From Colletes latitarsis (taxonomy: Eukaryota; Arthropoda; Insecta; Hymenoptera; Colletidae): DNA of 64,000 nucleotides. Positions 1 to 12,069 of this stretch are shown in pieces (the stretch's first letter is position 1; each line of letters opens with the position of its first letter). The DNA lies in assembly GCF_051014445.1 (NCBI RefSeq), contig NC_135137.1:32179501-32243500 (forward strand). The letters run 5' to 3'. The position numbers were made by a program, and so were the translations under genes. A model generated the notes under the pieces. That model was not told the DNA's origin, made no database searches, and saw only the letters and a list, made by a program, of their open reading frames with translations.

Positions 1-27
1 CACGAATTCGACGTGCATCCTACCCGT

Positions 28-650
28 GAAATCGAAATTCTATAGTTTATTCACCGATGTGCCCCGAGTCTTAAGATTCGAAAGGATTGTAAAAAGGAAG
101 GTGTGAAATATTCACGGGTCTTTAACCTATCGATACCAGATTTTGGGTGATACATCACCTTTTGTGACCGTAGAATCTACGAAATCGAAATTCTATAGTT
201 TATTCACCGATTTGCCTCGAGTCTTAAGATTCGAAAGGATTGTAAAAGGGAAGGTGTGAAATATTCACGGGTCTTTAACCTCCTATCGATACCCGATTTT
301 AGGTGATACATCACCTTTTGTGACCGTAGAATCTACGAAATCGAAATTCTATAGTTTATTCACCGATGTGCCCCGAGTCTTAAAATTCGAAAAGATTGTA
401 AAAAGGAAGGTGTGAAATATTCACGGGTCTTTAACCTCCTATCGATACCAGATTTTGGGTGATACATCACCTTTTGTGACCGTAGAATCTACGAAATCGA
501 AATTCTATAGTTTATTCACCGATTTGCCCCGAGTCTTAAGATTCGAAAGGATTGTAAAAAGGAAGGTGTGAAATATTCACGGGTCTTTAACCTCCTATCG
601 AAACTCGATTTTGGACGATACATCACCTTTGAGTGACCATAGAATCTACG
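28..650. repeat. 156-bp satellite array, four copies
   Basis: Four head-to-tail copies start with GAAATCGAAATTC at 28, 181, 337 and 493, giving spacings of 153, 156 and 156 bases. The first copy lacks three bases in the segment after the word TCTTTAACC. The last copy decays near 600-650 and the array then ends in unique sequence. Each unit carries two short hairpin-forming words, GTGAAATATTCAC and GGTGATACATCACC. No reading frame runs through the units. The first 27 bases do not match the unit, so the left edge of the array appears to be inside the window. This is satellite-like; its chromosomal role cannot be told from the sequence. Confidence 0.93.
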
Positions 651-1890
651 AGTTGGGCACCAGTAACGTTAGATGGGTTTTATAACTTAATAATACCGTA
701 AAATGTCATTGGTTTATAAATTTAATAACAGACCGTACACGGTAGGCGTGTTAGATTTATCTTTGCCCGAGGGCGCGTTCTCTTATTTTATTAAGAGAGA
801 GTTGTTTTATGGCAATATAATAATAGATGCAAGCTACTACTGCGATTCTTTGCGTAGTAAAACAGCCACGTGAAAAAGTGTAGTCATCGATTTATCAGCA
901 TACGGTCGTAAAATGATAGAGAAGTTTCACTAGGAAACAAAGTTTTTATTTTAATAACAACATAAGCAAACATAATACGTGGTTCGATTCGAGTTTCAAT
1001 TTATTATAACACAAACTGAATTTAAGGAAATATACGAACAAAATTTGAATCATTTATACATTTTTGTGGAAATACGAATATTTCTTTATTGTTAGAAGTC
1101 GAATCAGAAAATTGCAATTAATATTGTTAGTTGTTCGTATCAACAAAGACTCTCAGAATGCAAAGGGTTAAATATCTTTGTAACATAAATATAAAAGTTT
1201 CTTCTCCTTTTGCGTGGAATAAGAATCTGTAAATAAAAATATAGGTTTCTAATTTTAAAAATCAAGGTTACATGATTGAAGAATTGAAGATGATTAGATT
1301 TGACGTTTTCGTATGAACATCCTATGAATATGTATCTAATTCAAGAGAATATAAGAGCTTCGACGAAAATGAACATAGAGATATATTTATTAAAAGACAC
1401 AAGTGTCACGTTGAAACAGCAACAATGTATGCAGAAATATGAATAGCGTATAATTGTACGCCTGTGTGGAATCTCAGGATCTTCGAAACAAGCGCGTCGT
1501 GGCTCGCGTTATTTTATTTAATAGCCTCGATCATTACCTAAATGTTCGTACACGGAATAAGTAGCTTCTACGACACGGGGATCTAAAGTACGATCTACGT
1601 CGGTGGAAGCTTGTCACTCGCCTCGCCTTTCCACCACTTATTAACAACTGGACACTTCCGAAGAACAGTTCTCGTGGCCTAGCTGCTTATCGCTCTAACA
1701 TTTATGCAAATATGATGCACGCGTTGCTCTCCTCGCGTCAGCCACACATGTACAATTATCTTAATTGCTAGTCCATGGCTGACGCTCGTCGATCAATTTG
1801 CCTTATGAGCTTTTCTACCGGAGACTTTTATTGTTTCTTTCTGGTTGTCCCAAGTCTCGAACCTATACATTTTTGCAGGATCTCTTATTT
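651..1890. other. Intergenic, no gene seen
   Basis: AT-rich sequence between the satellite and the next duplication. It has only short open frames without recognisable domains. A frame at 1798-2022 runs into the following duplication and looks random. I see no RNA gene or mobile-element ends here. Confidence 0.6.
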
Positions 1891-2286
1891 CTTTATGACG
1901 ACATTATTTTCGTGGAAGCTTTAAACGCGCTCAAATTATTTTTACGTGACACGTTAATAATTAATATACTGTCTGATAGAATACGAATATTAATTATTCG
2001 TTATACATCGATTTTCATATAACAATTTATAGCAATTTTGTTTCCAATTTTATGTACCAATTGCATCGTCTTCTCTAGTTGAAAGAGTTACTTCTTTATA
2101 ACGACATTATTTTCGTGGGACTTTTAAATATGGAATTATTTTTATGTGATACGTTAATAATTAATATACTATCTGATAAAATACGAATATCAATTGTTCG
2201 TTATACATCGACTTTCAATTTATAGCAATTTTGTTTTCAATTTTATGTGCCAATTGCATCGTCTGCTCAAGTTGAAAGAGTCACTA
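1891..2286. repeat. Two-copy tandem duplication, ~203 bp unit
   Basis: The segment beginning CTTTATGACGACATTATTTT at 1891 recurs at 2094 (CTTTATAACGACATTATTTT). Similarity continues through TTGCATCGTCT and GAAAGAGT at the end of both copies. The second copy has a few small deletions and substitutions, so the duplication is not recent. The reading frame of the first copy is broken in the second, which argues against coding. Confidence 0.88.
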
Positions 2287-2950
2287 TATTTTGGAACTTA
2301 AAAAATATGTGAAATACATATTTGAAACAGAGTTAAAATATTGAAAGGTAAAATCGTATTTGAAATATGTTTCTCTAAATTATAACCGAGCGCTTCCTGA
2401 TAGCTAAACTTCTTGAATTATCGTAACACGTTATCGAATCGATGTTCGATCGTTAAATATTCGCTGAAACCGACTGGTACTTTTCGCATTAATTTTAGCG
2501 CGCGTTTATCTCGCCGGTGCGCACTTCACAACTATTAAACGCTACCCTACCTTCGATAACACATTCGATTCACGAGCAGGAACAAGATCGCATCGCGGAG
2601 CCTTCGTTTATCGTAGAAATCGTGGCCGGAATACATTTCCAATGGTATCGACGCGATGTGCTAACGTTCCCCGGTTTCGATATGCAAATTGCAATACTTA
2701 GAAATCACGCGGTATTAAGATTTTAATTTTAAACTCGCGACTGTCTTCAGGAGGTAAAACATTATCGCCGGAACGACTCTTCGAATATTCGCGTGGATCG
2801 TTTGAAATTAGATATCGGAACGGTGTATCTCGTAAAAAGTATCTGAAATCGTAACTAAAATTTCAGCGTTACGCCAAAAAGAAAATTTTACTTATTAACG
2901 ATTAGCTTCAGGGACGCAAATCTTAATAAAAGTATTTATAATTTATTTTG
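2287..2950. other. Intergenic, no gene seen
   Basis: Mixed AT-rich sequence with a slightly GC-richer patch around 2500-2700. A 69-codon frame at 2517-2726 has no recognisable domain and no splice or promoter context. I do not support it as a gene. Confidence 0.5.
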
Positions 2951-3612
2951 CATTTGACAAATCTCTTCAAATATATCAATGAATAAACTGTCAGTTTTAC
3001 ATTGTGTAATAGGAAGTTCATAAATAAATTTCATATACAATTATGCCCCCTGAAGCTTTCTGAATCAACCCCTGATAATATTACATTTGATAAGTGACTT
3101 CAAATATATAGATAAATGAACTGTAAATTTTACATCGTGTAATAGGAAGTTCAAAAATAAATTCTGTGTACAATCATGTCCCCTGAAGCTTTCTATATCA
3201 ATTACTGATAATATTACATTCGATAAGTGACTTCAAATATATGAATAAATAGACTGTAAATTTTACATCGTGCAATGGAAGGTTCAAATATAAATTCTAT
3301 ATACAATTATGCTCCCTGAAGCTTTCTGAATCAACCCCTGATAATATTACATTCGATAAGTGACTTCAAATATATGAATAAATAGACTGTAAATTTTACA
3401 TCGTGTAATGGAAGGTTCAAAAATATATTCTTCGTACAATTACGTTCCCTGAAACTTTCTGGACAAACCCTTGATAATATTACATTCGATAAATGTCTTC
3501 AAATATATGAATAAATAGACCGTAAATTTTACATCGTGTAATAGGAAGATCAAAAATAAATTCTATTTATAATTATGTCTCCTGAAGCTTTCTGGATCAA
3601 CCCCTGCTAATT
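2951..3612. repeat. 133-bp tandem array, five copies
   Basis: The word CTGATAATATTAC, or its close variants, falls at 3072, 3205, 3338 and 3471, and a diverged form at 3604. The step is exactly 133 bases each time. Each unit also holds CTTCAAATATAT, TTTTACATCGTGTAAT and CCCTGAAGCTTTCT. Substitutions are common but length changes are nearly absent. No unit has a long frame, so this is non-coding satellite-type DNA. Confidence 0.93.
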
Positions 3613-4282
3613 TACCCTATTTAACTTTTTTCTATACGTTTGAATTTACCTGTTGTAAGTGCACTAGTGCTGTGCAGTAATTACGGTTGTGAAAACGCGA
3701 TATATGTGTCCAATTCGCCGTTCCATTCTCGCGAATCGCATTCAGTCGCGGAAGAACAGCTGCGTCGTGATCATCAGTTGAATGCAACTTCAACCTCTGA
3801 AGTATGCACGGTGTCGGCGAACGGAAGATAATAAACGCGGGTAACAGTACCATAAAAGTTTTTCCACTCGTCCGTTTCTTTGCTATCCGGGAATGACGTT
3901 ACACCGCGGCCGTTGTATCCGTTTTGTTACGCTCAGCACTCCATCACTGTTGAAACGCGAGTCGCCCGAGTTTTCGCATTCTTCCAGCTCCGGGGCATGG
4001 GGCAACGGGTCGTTCCAACCCGCGTCTGCTGTTCCTTGAACTCCTTATTACGGAAACATGGGTCACGGTCTCTGGTTCGAACACCGATGGAATTTTTTTC
4101 TTTTTTCTTTTGGGGTCACTTTTCCTTTTACGCGCCCGAAAACGAATTACTCGGTCACCTCGAAAGGAAATAACTCATTTAAAATAATGAATTGTTCCTT
4201 TTGAAAATGATTTATTTCTACCCCGTACGAAACAAAGTTACGTGTCGTTCGTAAAATGAAGATAATATAGTATTTGAAATAA
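3613..4282. other. Intergenic, moderately GC-rich, no gene seen
   Basis: Overlapping short frames occur on both strands (3632-3853 on -, 3880-4173 on +). None carries a recognisable motif. A tRNA B-box-like word, GGTTCGAACACC, lies at 4074 but no cloverleaf can be folded around it. Confidence 0.5.
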
Positions 4283-4634
4283 TTCATTACTTCGATATCT
4301 TTCGAGAGTCGATATCTCTTTGCACGTGGGTGGATGATGGTTTCGGAGTCAGGGCCGTGGACCAGTGGCGTACGAGGAGGAAAGATGAGGTACAAAAGTA
4401 TGGGACCGATATCACTAGCGGAATAGAAATCACAGTTTACTTCGAGTGGTCCGGTCAGCGGCGATACGACAACTGAGCTCAGTATCGAAGCGTTTCGGCT
4501 CGGTTCGATTCGAAACCGGGAGCAAAAAATTTGTCGCACGGTAAACACCGGTAACCGTCGAGACGGCAGTTTACTGGTCTAACCGTCTCGCGCGTCGCGT
4601 CCGTTATTGTCTTAATAACGGCGAATCCGAAACA
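4283..4634. repeat. Dispersed repeat, copy 1 (related to 17062-17382)
   Basis: The stretch from about GTGGATGATGGTTTCGGAGT to the end word GAATCCGAAACA matches 17062-17382 closely, with the same order of blocks. This copy has about 30 extra bases near 4540 (CGCACGGTAAACACCGG...) that the other lacks. Both copies stop at the same end word, GAATCCGAAACA, which marks an element boundary. On the - strand both copies keep an open frame with the shared words TPLVHGPDSE and TPVVHDPDSE. The family is not identified. The left boundary is approximate. Confidence 0.8.
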
Positions 4635-5588
4635 ATTATTTTGATTTTTTAAATTTCGAGTTTTTCGTTTGAATGGATCATAAATTATTGAGCTTTAAAT
4701 CGGGAAATTTAAAATTATTCCAGGAGATAAATAACGAAATAATTTGAAGAAAATTTGACTGTCCAAATAAATTGGCCTAAGATAATTTTGAATAATGTAC
4801 AGTTAAATATGGTAATATATTTTTCGAATGCTTTATTCAACAAATAATAATATTTTCATAAGGTAGATATGAAGAATAGTAATTTAAAAAGTCAGGAACG
4901 AATGCTGAACTCGAATGGAATATTTAAGCAAGAGACTAGTTATGAATATTTTCTATTCGGCATTGCACGAATTAAATCATCTTTATGGTTATTATTCTAG
5001 CCATGTATCGCCATATATTACATATATGTATCCAATTAGCAAAGAATTTTGATCGAACGGAATTTATTTGCTATCTCAAAATACATCGAGATAGTCACAG
5101 TCTATCGCGTTCTAGCATTGAAATAAACAGCGATCGTGTTTTAATAAATTATGGAACACAAGTGATTAAAAACAGCAATTAAAGGTCTCTAAATTCTTGT
5201 AACGCGTTAATTACCATGTCGTTCGTATGGAATTGACACTAATGTTTCGATTATTGCGCAATCAATTTTTAAGTCTGCGTTTGCTCTCCTTCGTCGTTGT
5301 AAAAACGAAAATTTATTAACAGTTAACTGGACAGAAATTATTTAGAAGAAAAACGGATGTACATAAAAAATTATGTATTCGTCTAAGTATAAAAATTTAC
5401 GGATTATAGAGTACATAATCATTGAGTACGTCGTTGTAATTAATATCTAATATAAAATTAGATTCAACAGATTATATTTCTTTTCAATAATTAAGAAATT
5501 ACTATATTGCTTACTGTACAAAATGTATAGTATTTTATTGTTATTTAAATAGGTGTTCGTTACGAGACCAATAAAACGGATTATTATA
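4635..5588. other. Intergenic, AT-rich, no gene seen
   Basis: Low-complexity AT-rich sequence up to the left inverted repeat of the 1.04-kb element. Only short frames without recognisable domains occur. Confidence 0.5.
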
Positions 5589-6626
5589 CAGGGTGTTTGG
5601 CCACCCTTGGAAAGAATTGTAATGGGGGATTCTGGAGGCTAAAATAAGAGGAAAATCAAAAATACCAATTTGTTGATGGAGGCTTCGTTAAAAAGTTATT
5701 AACAATTAAATTCAAAAATTTCAAATCGTTCTGGAAAAATTATTTTCGGTTGCGGGGGTCAATTACAATCATTTTTTATGAACACACATATCCCCGAAAT
5801 CCTACCCTCCTTCAAGAAAAAAATTCGAGAAGGTGTGAAATATTTCGGCAAAATTAAAAAATTTGAAATCGTTCTAAAAAAATTATTTTTGATTGCAGGG
5901 ATCAATTATAATCATTTTTGGTCAATAGACATACCCTCGAAATCTTAACCATTTTCGAGAAAAAAATTCCTTATCGAAAATCTAATTTCAGACCAGAAAT
6001 ATTACCCTGAAATTTTATGCGTATCTTTAAAACGTCATAACTTCTGAACGGATTGAAGGATTTTAATGATTAAAAAAGCAAACTACGCGTATTTTGCCGG
6101 AGAATATGTACAAATCGTAAAAATATTCGAAAAGTTGGTCCTTGACACCGCAAAATGAGAAAAACCCCATAAAAATGGTCCAATTTTCAAACAGTCATAA
6201 CTCCTACAATTGTGAATATATTTCAATGAAACTTTTTTTCGAAGTAGAGCTCATAGGTACCTACAAAAAAGTATTAGGCAACTTTTCTGTAGGGCGTCAA
6301 ACAAAATTATTAAAAATCAAAAACGAATTTTTAAGAAAAATTGACAGGGGTAGGTGCCTGAATTTTTCGACGAAAAAAAAATTTTTAATTAATTCTAAAA
6401 AAATTACTTTCGGTTCCAGGGGGTAATTGCAATCATTTTTGGTGAATAGACATACCCCCGAAATCCTACTCAGTTTCTAGAAAAAAATTCAGTATTGGCG
6501 GAACTTTAAACGTTAATAGCTTCTTAACGAAGCTATCATCAACAAATTGGTATTCTTGATTTTCGTCTTATTTTGGCCTGTAGAAACTCCCATTAAAATT
6601 TTTCCCAGGGATGGCCGAACACCCTG
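5589..6626. mobile_element. 1.04-kb DNA element with 121-bp terminal inverted repeats
   Basis: The left end (5589-5709, CAGGGTGTTTGGCCACCC...) and the reverse complement of the right end (6506-6626) align over about 121 bases. Both flanks read TATA, consistent with a TA (or TATA) target duplication. The interior has repeated modules of about 139 bases built round AAATCGTTCT and AATTACAATCATTTTT, beginning near 5724 and 5862 with a further one near 6395. A + strand frame at 6142-6426 includes a segment of about 70 codons that is also open in the second copy (47945-48169). No transposase domain is visible, so this is probably a non-autonomous TIR element. Its superfamily is unassigned. Confidence 0.9.
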
Positions 6627-7676
6627 TATATAATTTCCTAATTCGTTATAGAAAATATAGATAGCGACTAAAGAATGTTCTACGAAATAAACTTATCAGT
6701 CAACAGTGTTAAATAATTTCTTCAGCTGTAAATATTTACTTAGAAATCTCAAAACTCAATTACAATTACTTAAAAATCCATGAGTTATTAAACAAATCAA
6801 TTTTCTCGAATAACCAAAGTTTCAGGAAAAAATACTTCGAACCTAATCGTGCATTAAGCTTAAAATTTTGGAAAAGCAACCGTGGCAAGGTACATAGTTC
6901 AGCGTTAACCGACAGGGACTAATTTGGTTGTGCTAATGGTACTTAAAATTCACACCTACACTGTGGACCAAAAGTTCGCCGTTTTCTACAAAATTCGAAT
7001 ATTCTGACAAATGCTACATCGAACATAAAATATTACAACTTGGACAGATATTTTATCAAGGGCGTTGAATATAATTAATCCCAACAATTATATTTTCTCC
7101 AAGCAAAATATAAAGTATCATCGCTTCTTTGACTGAAACTTTCTCAGTCAAGTGATTAATTCTCTTTTTCGACTCGTAGAGTGGCTCGAAGCTTTTGATC
7201 GATAGTGTACGTTCGAAAATTTGCATCACCGTGTATTAGCGTGTCACTTGAAACGAGTGACGCGGGGACGCGCAGCGTCGATTAGCGCGACGCGGTTAAT
7301 CGGTCGCGATGAATACGATCCTTATCCTGGCATCTGTATATTACAGTGGCCGAAAGAGGGTTGGCCTCCCCGATAAGTCGAAAATTGCAGCGGTTGCGTC
7401 GGAAACAATTTGTCGTGGCACGTCGGGTGTACACGGCGCGCGGTAACGAGCACGAAAATAAGACGCATACATTATGACCTTAATAATCTGGAGCGATTTA
7501 CATAGTAATTACTAAGCTTTCTGGTTCCAAATTACCTCTCAGGCAGCCGTCAAAGCGTCGACGGGTAGCCGACAACGAAACCGAATAATAAATATGCAAA
7601 CGGTACCGAAAGAAACCTCGACGAGAATCGCTCGTTTACCGGAATGCACCTTTCGATCCCTCGACTACGAACCAAG
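6627..7676. other. Intergenic with a GC-richer island near 7240-7660
   Basis: The first part is AT-rich and featureless. From about 7240 the sequence becomes CpG-rich and holds words such as GCGACGCGGTTAATCGG, TTACATAGTAATTACTAAG and CGATAAG, typical of homeodomain and GATA sites. There is no frame worth reporting. A regulatory element is possible but not shown. Confidence 0.4.
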
Positions 7677-8391
7677 TATCGAAAAATCTCAAACAACTTG
7701 CGGAAATTAATTTTCTAATTCAGTTCGAATCGTTAAAACGGCTTCAAAAAATGCGGTCAAGAGTTAATTCAAAATATTGAACCAACGAGTCTCGAATAAT
7801 AACTTATCGAAATTGATTTTGTAATTTTGTTCGAATTAGTAAACCTGATTTCAAACAGTCAAGAATTAATTCAAATAATTGAACCAACAAGTCTCTAACA
7901 AGAACTTATCGAAATTAATTTTGCAATTTTCTACGAATTATTAAACCTGATTTCAAACAGTCAAGAATTAATTCAAATAATTGAACCAACAAGTCTCTAA
8001 CAAGAACTTATCGAAATTGATTTTGTAATTTTGTTCGAATTAGTAAACCTGATTTCAAACAGTCAAGAATTAATTCAAATGATTGAACCAACAAGTCTCT
8101 AACAATAACTCATCGAAATTAATTTTGCATTTTTCTTCGAATTATTAAACCTGATTTCAAACAGACAAGAATTAATTCAAATAATTGAACCAACGAGGCT
8201 CGAACAATAATTTATCGAAATTAATTTTGCAATTTTCTTCGAATTATTAAACCTGATTTCAAACAGTCAAGAATTAATTCAAATAATTGAACCAACGAGG
8301 CTCGAACAATAATTTATCGAAATTAATTTTGCAATTTTCTTCGAATTATTAAACCTGATTTCAAACAGTAAAGAATTAATTCAAATAATTG
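7677..8391. repeat. 102-bp tandem array with higher-order order
   Basis: The anchor TTGAACCAAC falls with its G at 7779, 7881, 7983, 8085, 8187 and 8289, and a final GAA at 8391. The step is exactly 102 bases every time. Two subtypes are visible. Units at 7779 and 7983 share GATTTTGTAATTTTGTTCG. Units at 7881, 8085, 8187 and 8289 share AATTTTGCAATTTTC-type sequence. The last two units are almost identical. No coding sense is apparent. Confidence 0.94.
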
Positions 8392-9114
8392 AAAGGGAGA
8401 AGGTGGAAGCTGATTCGAAGAACAAAATAGCCCAAACAGTTTTGGGCCAGTTACGAAACATGTGAAATAAATTTTGTGGAGTACCCCACGATCGAAAACA
8501 CGATCATCGATCGAGGAATGCAAAATATTCGGTCACTGGCGTCGAAATCGTTTCCTGTGTCCACCTAGAGGCAAACGCCGCTCGATCAGCCGGACATTAT
8601 CACGAAATTCCAAGCATCGTTTCCAGCGCGTTATCACACGATCGCTAGATCGCGACGCGCACTTAACCGGCCCTCTAATGACCCTGGAACTTACCCTTAC
8701 TCGCGAGGGAGTCACGAACAATTCGCAGCCGGACAAACGACGTTCCCTGACTTTCTAAGATTCTCTAACGACGACGACACAATGGTGGAGAGCCTTTTGG
8801 CATTGAGAGACCTCGTACAACTTTGCAGATTTCTCTCAAACCCGCGTATACTTGGTGCACGGTCGTAATTATGAGAGAAATGGTTTGCAAAAATCATCGT
8901 TCATCAATCTTCTAAACAATTTTTTGACGCGGTATGTGGAAAAGATATCGATTTTAAACGATAGTGTATATTATATCACCGTATGGCACAGATAATCATG
9001 GCCGGGTCGATTTATCACTTTCCAACACGCTCGACAAAAAGAGCTTTAATCTACGATCTAATCGATCGAGCAATATCGCGTTCTAAATTTCACGAAGATA
9101 ACCTGTCTAAAATT
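8392..9114. other. Intergenic, GC-richer patch, no gene seen
   Basis: The patch at 8460-8760 has overlapping frames on both strands (8474-8758 on +, 8533-8736 on -) and no recognisable domain. The frames mirror each other, as expected from CpG-rich sequence with few stop codons. Confidence 0.5.
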
Positions 9115-9455
9115 TACCATTTTACTAAAAGATACGTTCATTAATGAATACAATATCACACGATCTTTAAAAATATATTTCGTATATTTAAAACTTCTTT
9201 CACCATTATTATTTAATATCTCAATTCACCATATCATCGTCAACATATTTACTCAAAATTCCTCGAGTGGTGTAACGATAATAAAACACCGTTTACACTA
9301 TGCTAAAATAATTCAAGAATAGAACCACATATACAAGATAAATACAAGATAAAATATAGAAACTTTTCAACCCTCAAATGTAAATTATAAAATCGACTTA
9401 TTGCAACTTTAACTGTACAAACTTTCTTATTAATTATAATAAATACAGTTTAGAA
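9115..9455. repeat. Dispersed repeat related to 30534-30727
   Basis: Blocks TTTACTAAAAGATACGTTCA, CACACGATCTTTAAAAA, ACTTTTCAA.CCTCAAATGT and TTAATTATAATAAATACAG occur in the same order here and at 30548-30727. This copy has about 140 extra bases in the middle. A shorter related piece lies in opposite orientation at 16925-17018. It is an unclassified dispersed family. Confidence 0.75.
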
Positions 9456-12069
9456 ACGTGTGATGTACAAAACGAAGAGGCGGTTCCCGATTCCTAGCCT
9501 GGAATTCCAGCGTGATTTCACTTTTTAGTCAACTACGAAGCATTGTACTCACCGCCGTGGACGTTTCGTCTCGGTTTGGTCCGATTATTTCGATCAGCCT
9601 TGAATGTCGGCCATTGTTTCAGGCCTGGCGATTCGTCTGTACCGATGTTCTCCAGGCTTCTACACGCGGATACAACCGTTAACCTTTTGCCGTCCTACTT
9701 CGATCCCACCGGTTATATCGGAGACGTGTACGCTCGAATATGACTCATAGATTCACGCGAGTAATATGAAATATGAATTGTACGGTTTGCTGGAGGTGAG
9801 TCTCGAAGCGGGTAAATTGCCAAGGTGCAAGGCATTTCGCACCCAAGTCGTTCGTCGAAAGCCATCGTCGTCGGTTTCAGCTTCTACTTCGAGTCAGAAG
9901 GGATTCCTTTGGTGCTTCGACGACATTAATTTGAATAAATTAATAGTAACTCTGTGAGCGTACGCGTACGCGCGAGTCCTTCTTCAGGGAATGTTAAAAG
10001 TTTCTTGTGGAATGTAATAATAGATCTAGCAATTTTTTCTCTATCAAATTCCATGACAATATACGCGTATATCGTGAAATTTAACCCTCTGTTGCGTGAA
10101 TTTTATGGTATTTTCCAAATAAGAAATTAATTTTTATTTGTATGGTTAATTGATATATAAACGAAACGAGGAATGGTTGAACCTGAAAGGCTACTATTGT
10201 TATTTACAAATTGCAGAGCTGCCAATCAATACAAATTACATGATTGCTCGATTATTGTAATTTTGAACTTCGATCGAGTATTATTTTCATTTGTTTGGAA
10301 GGAAGCATCGAGCGATAAGGAAAGTAATATTTTTCTAATTATCAAAAAGAAAAATATCACCGAAATAGTATTATCCCAACATTAAGAATCGCGATGTGCA
10401 CATATTCTGCTTGTTGACATTTCAGTAAAGCAGTACTGTGCATTTTAATGAGCAGAGGATAGAATGACGCAATAGTTTGTCTTTTTTTACATTTTAAAAT
10501 GGAGATGTTACACGTCCACGACGAGCTGTCGTTACTAACGTTATTTATCATTATTAAACATAATTTGCTACGATAATAGGTGAGTTGAGAATACTTAAAA
10601 TCGAAAAGGGTGTGGATGCATTAAAAACAATTGTTTTTCCCAAGATAATATCTTTTTTAAACTTTTGACAGTGCTTTGCAAACACCAGAACGTCAAGCTG
10701 TACAATTTGTCGTTCTCAAAATTCCAAAATTAATTAATTACTTTACTTTATGGTGATTCTTTATTAAAATCGTTTACTACGATGTGAAATTTCTGATTCT
10801 CTGCAGGTGGTCCTCTTCAAACATGACGTTGCAACGCAATAATCCGCCGTAACTAATAAGTAAAATACTGTTTCTCACGTACGGTTCTTTTTCTTATAAG
10901 AAATTGCTTTGCGTACATAAATTTTCAATTAAATACGATTCTATTAAAATAGTTTTATTAGAGTATTAGAGTCGACTAAAGAGGACTATAAGAGATTATC
11001 GGAAGATCAGATCGTGATGAATGATTTTAGCGAAGAAACATCGCCGTAGATCAAGCCATTAATTAACTTAAACATGATTGTTCTCAAGCACGGTGGTTAT
11101 AACGATCATGTATCGATTCAAGTAAGGTTAAAATTAGTTCAATTTTTATCTCTCAGGTGTTTTATTGATTTTTAAATTTAGCTGATTTGATTTGCTCTGC
11201 ATATTGTATTATTGAAAGATAATCCATTGGATTTCAATCTAGGGAACAGGTAACAAGTTCTATATAGAGCAGAATTGTGAAAATTTTATATAGCAGTTTA
11301 TTTCTGACGTTCATTCGGTCGAAAAGTCATATTTTCATCCGTTCGTTGTGAAATATTTCGTTCCTCGATCAAAGCGTTAATTTTTACTCGACGAGTAAGG
11401 GATCGGTATAATCGATTGTTTACCTTTTTTATTCGTTCTTTAAAATTATTCCATAGGCAAGAATTCTACCTGTCTCCGTTACAAGGCCTATCCATCAGTT
11501 AGAAAATCATTCGTTCAAGAACTCTCTGCTACTCTGTTGAAATGGGACGGTGCACCGTCATGCATTAATCACATGCGACGTACAACGTCTAATGGATCTT
11601 CTTCCAATAATTCATGCAATTGATTACTCAAGAAATTGATATAAGATTGACCTGTTAATCTCCCATTACGGAAAACATGAAGTTATCGAACATTGTATAC
11701 AAATACTCCGGTAGAATCGGTATTTTTTATTTATTTAATGCCTCGTCGACTCGAAATCCCATTGAAACCCATTGAAAGTTATACTTTTAACGTTTAATAA
11801 ATACATGATAAATGTAATCGTCTATTTATATTTTTAAACTTTTATTTACTTTAGCTATATTTAGGGAATACAAGAAACTTTGTTGTTTGATTTCTCCTTA
11901 ATTTTTCTTCGATACGAGTAGATACATAGTTTGTAAAGCATTGATCAAGGCTTATTTCTTTCTGTTTATCCAACATTATTATTGTTTCAATAATCGACTC
12001 AAATTAATCACGATTAAACGCCAAGCTGGGTCCTTGGGGACCAACAGTATCAAATTATTTGTTTATACA
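9456..12069. other. Intergenic, no gene seen
   Basis: A GC-richer patch at 9500-9970 ends with a CGTACGCGTACG palindrome at 9959. AT-rich sequence follows. Short frames (9543-9743, 9766-9957 and 10173-10385 on +) show no domain, no shared splice logic and no homology I recognise. Confidence 0.5.

Noticed and set aside
4071..4086. tRNA B-box-like word GGTTCGAACACC
   Set aside because: No T-stem pairing around it and no A box or acceptor stem upstream, so not a tRNA gene.
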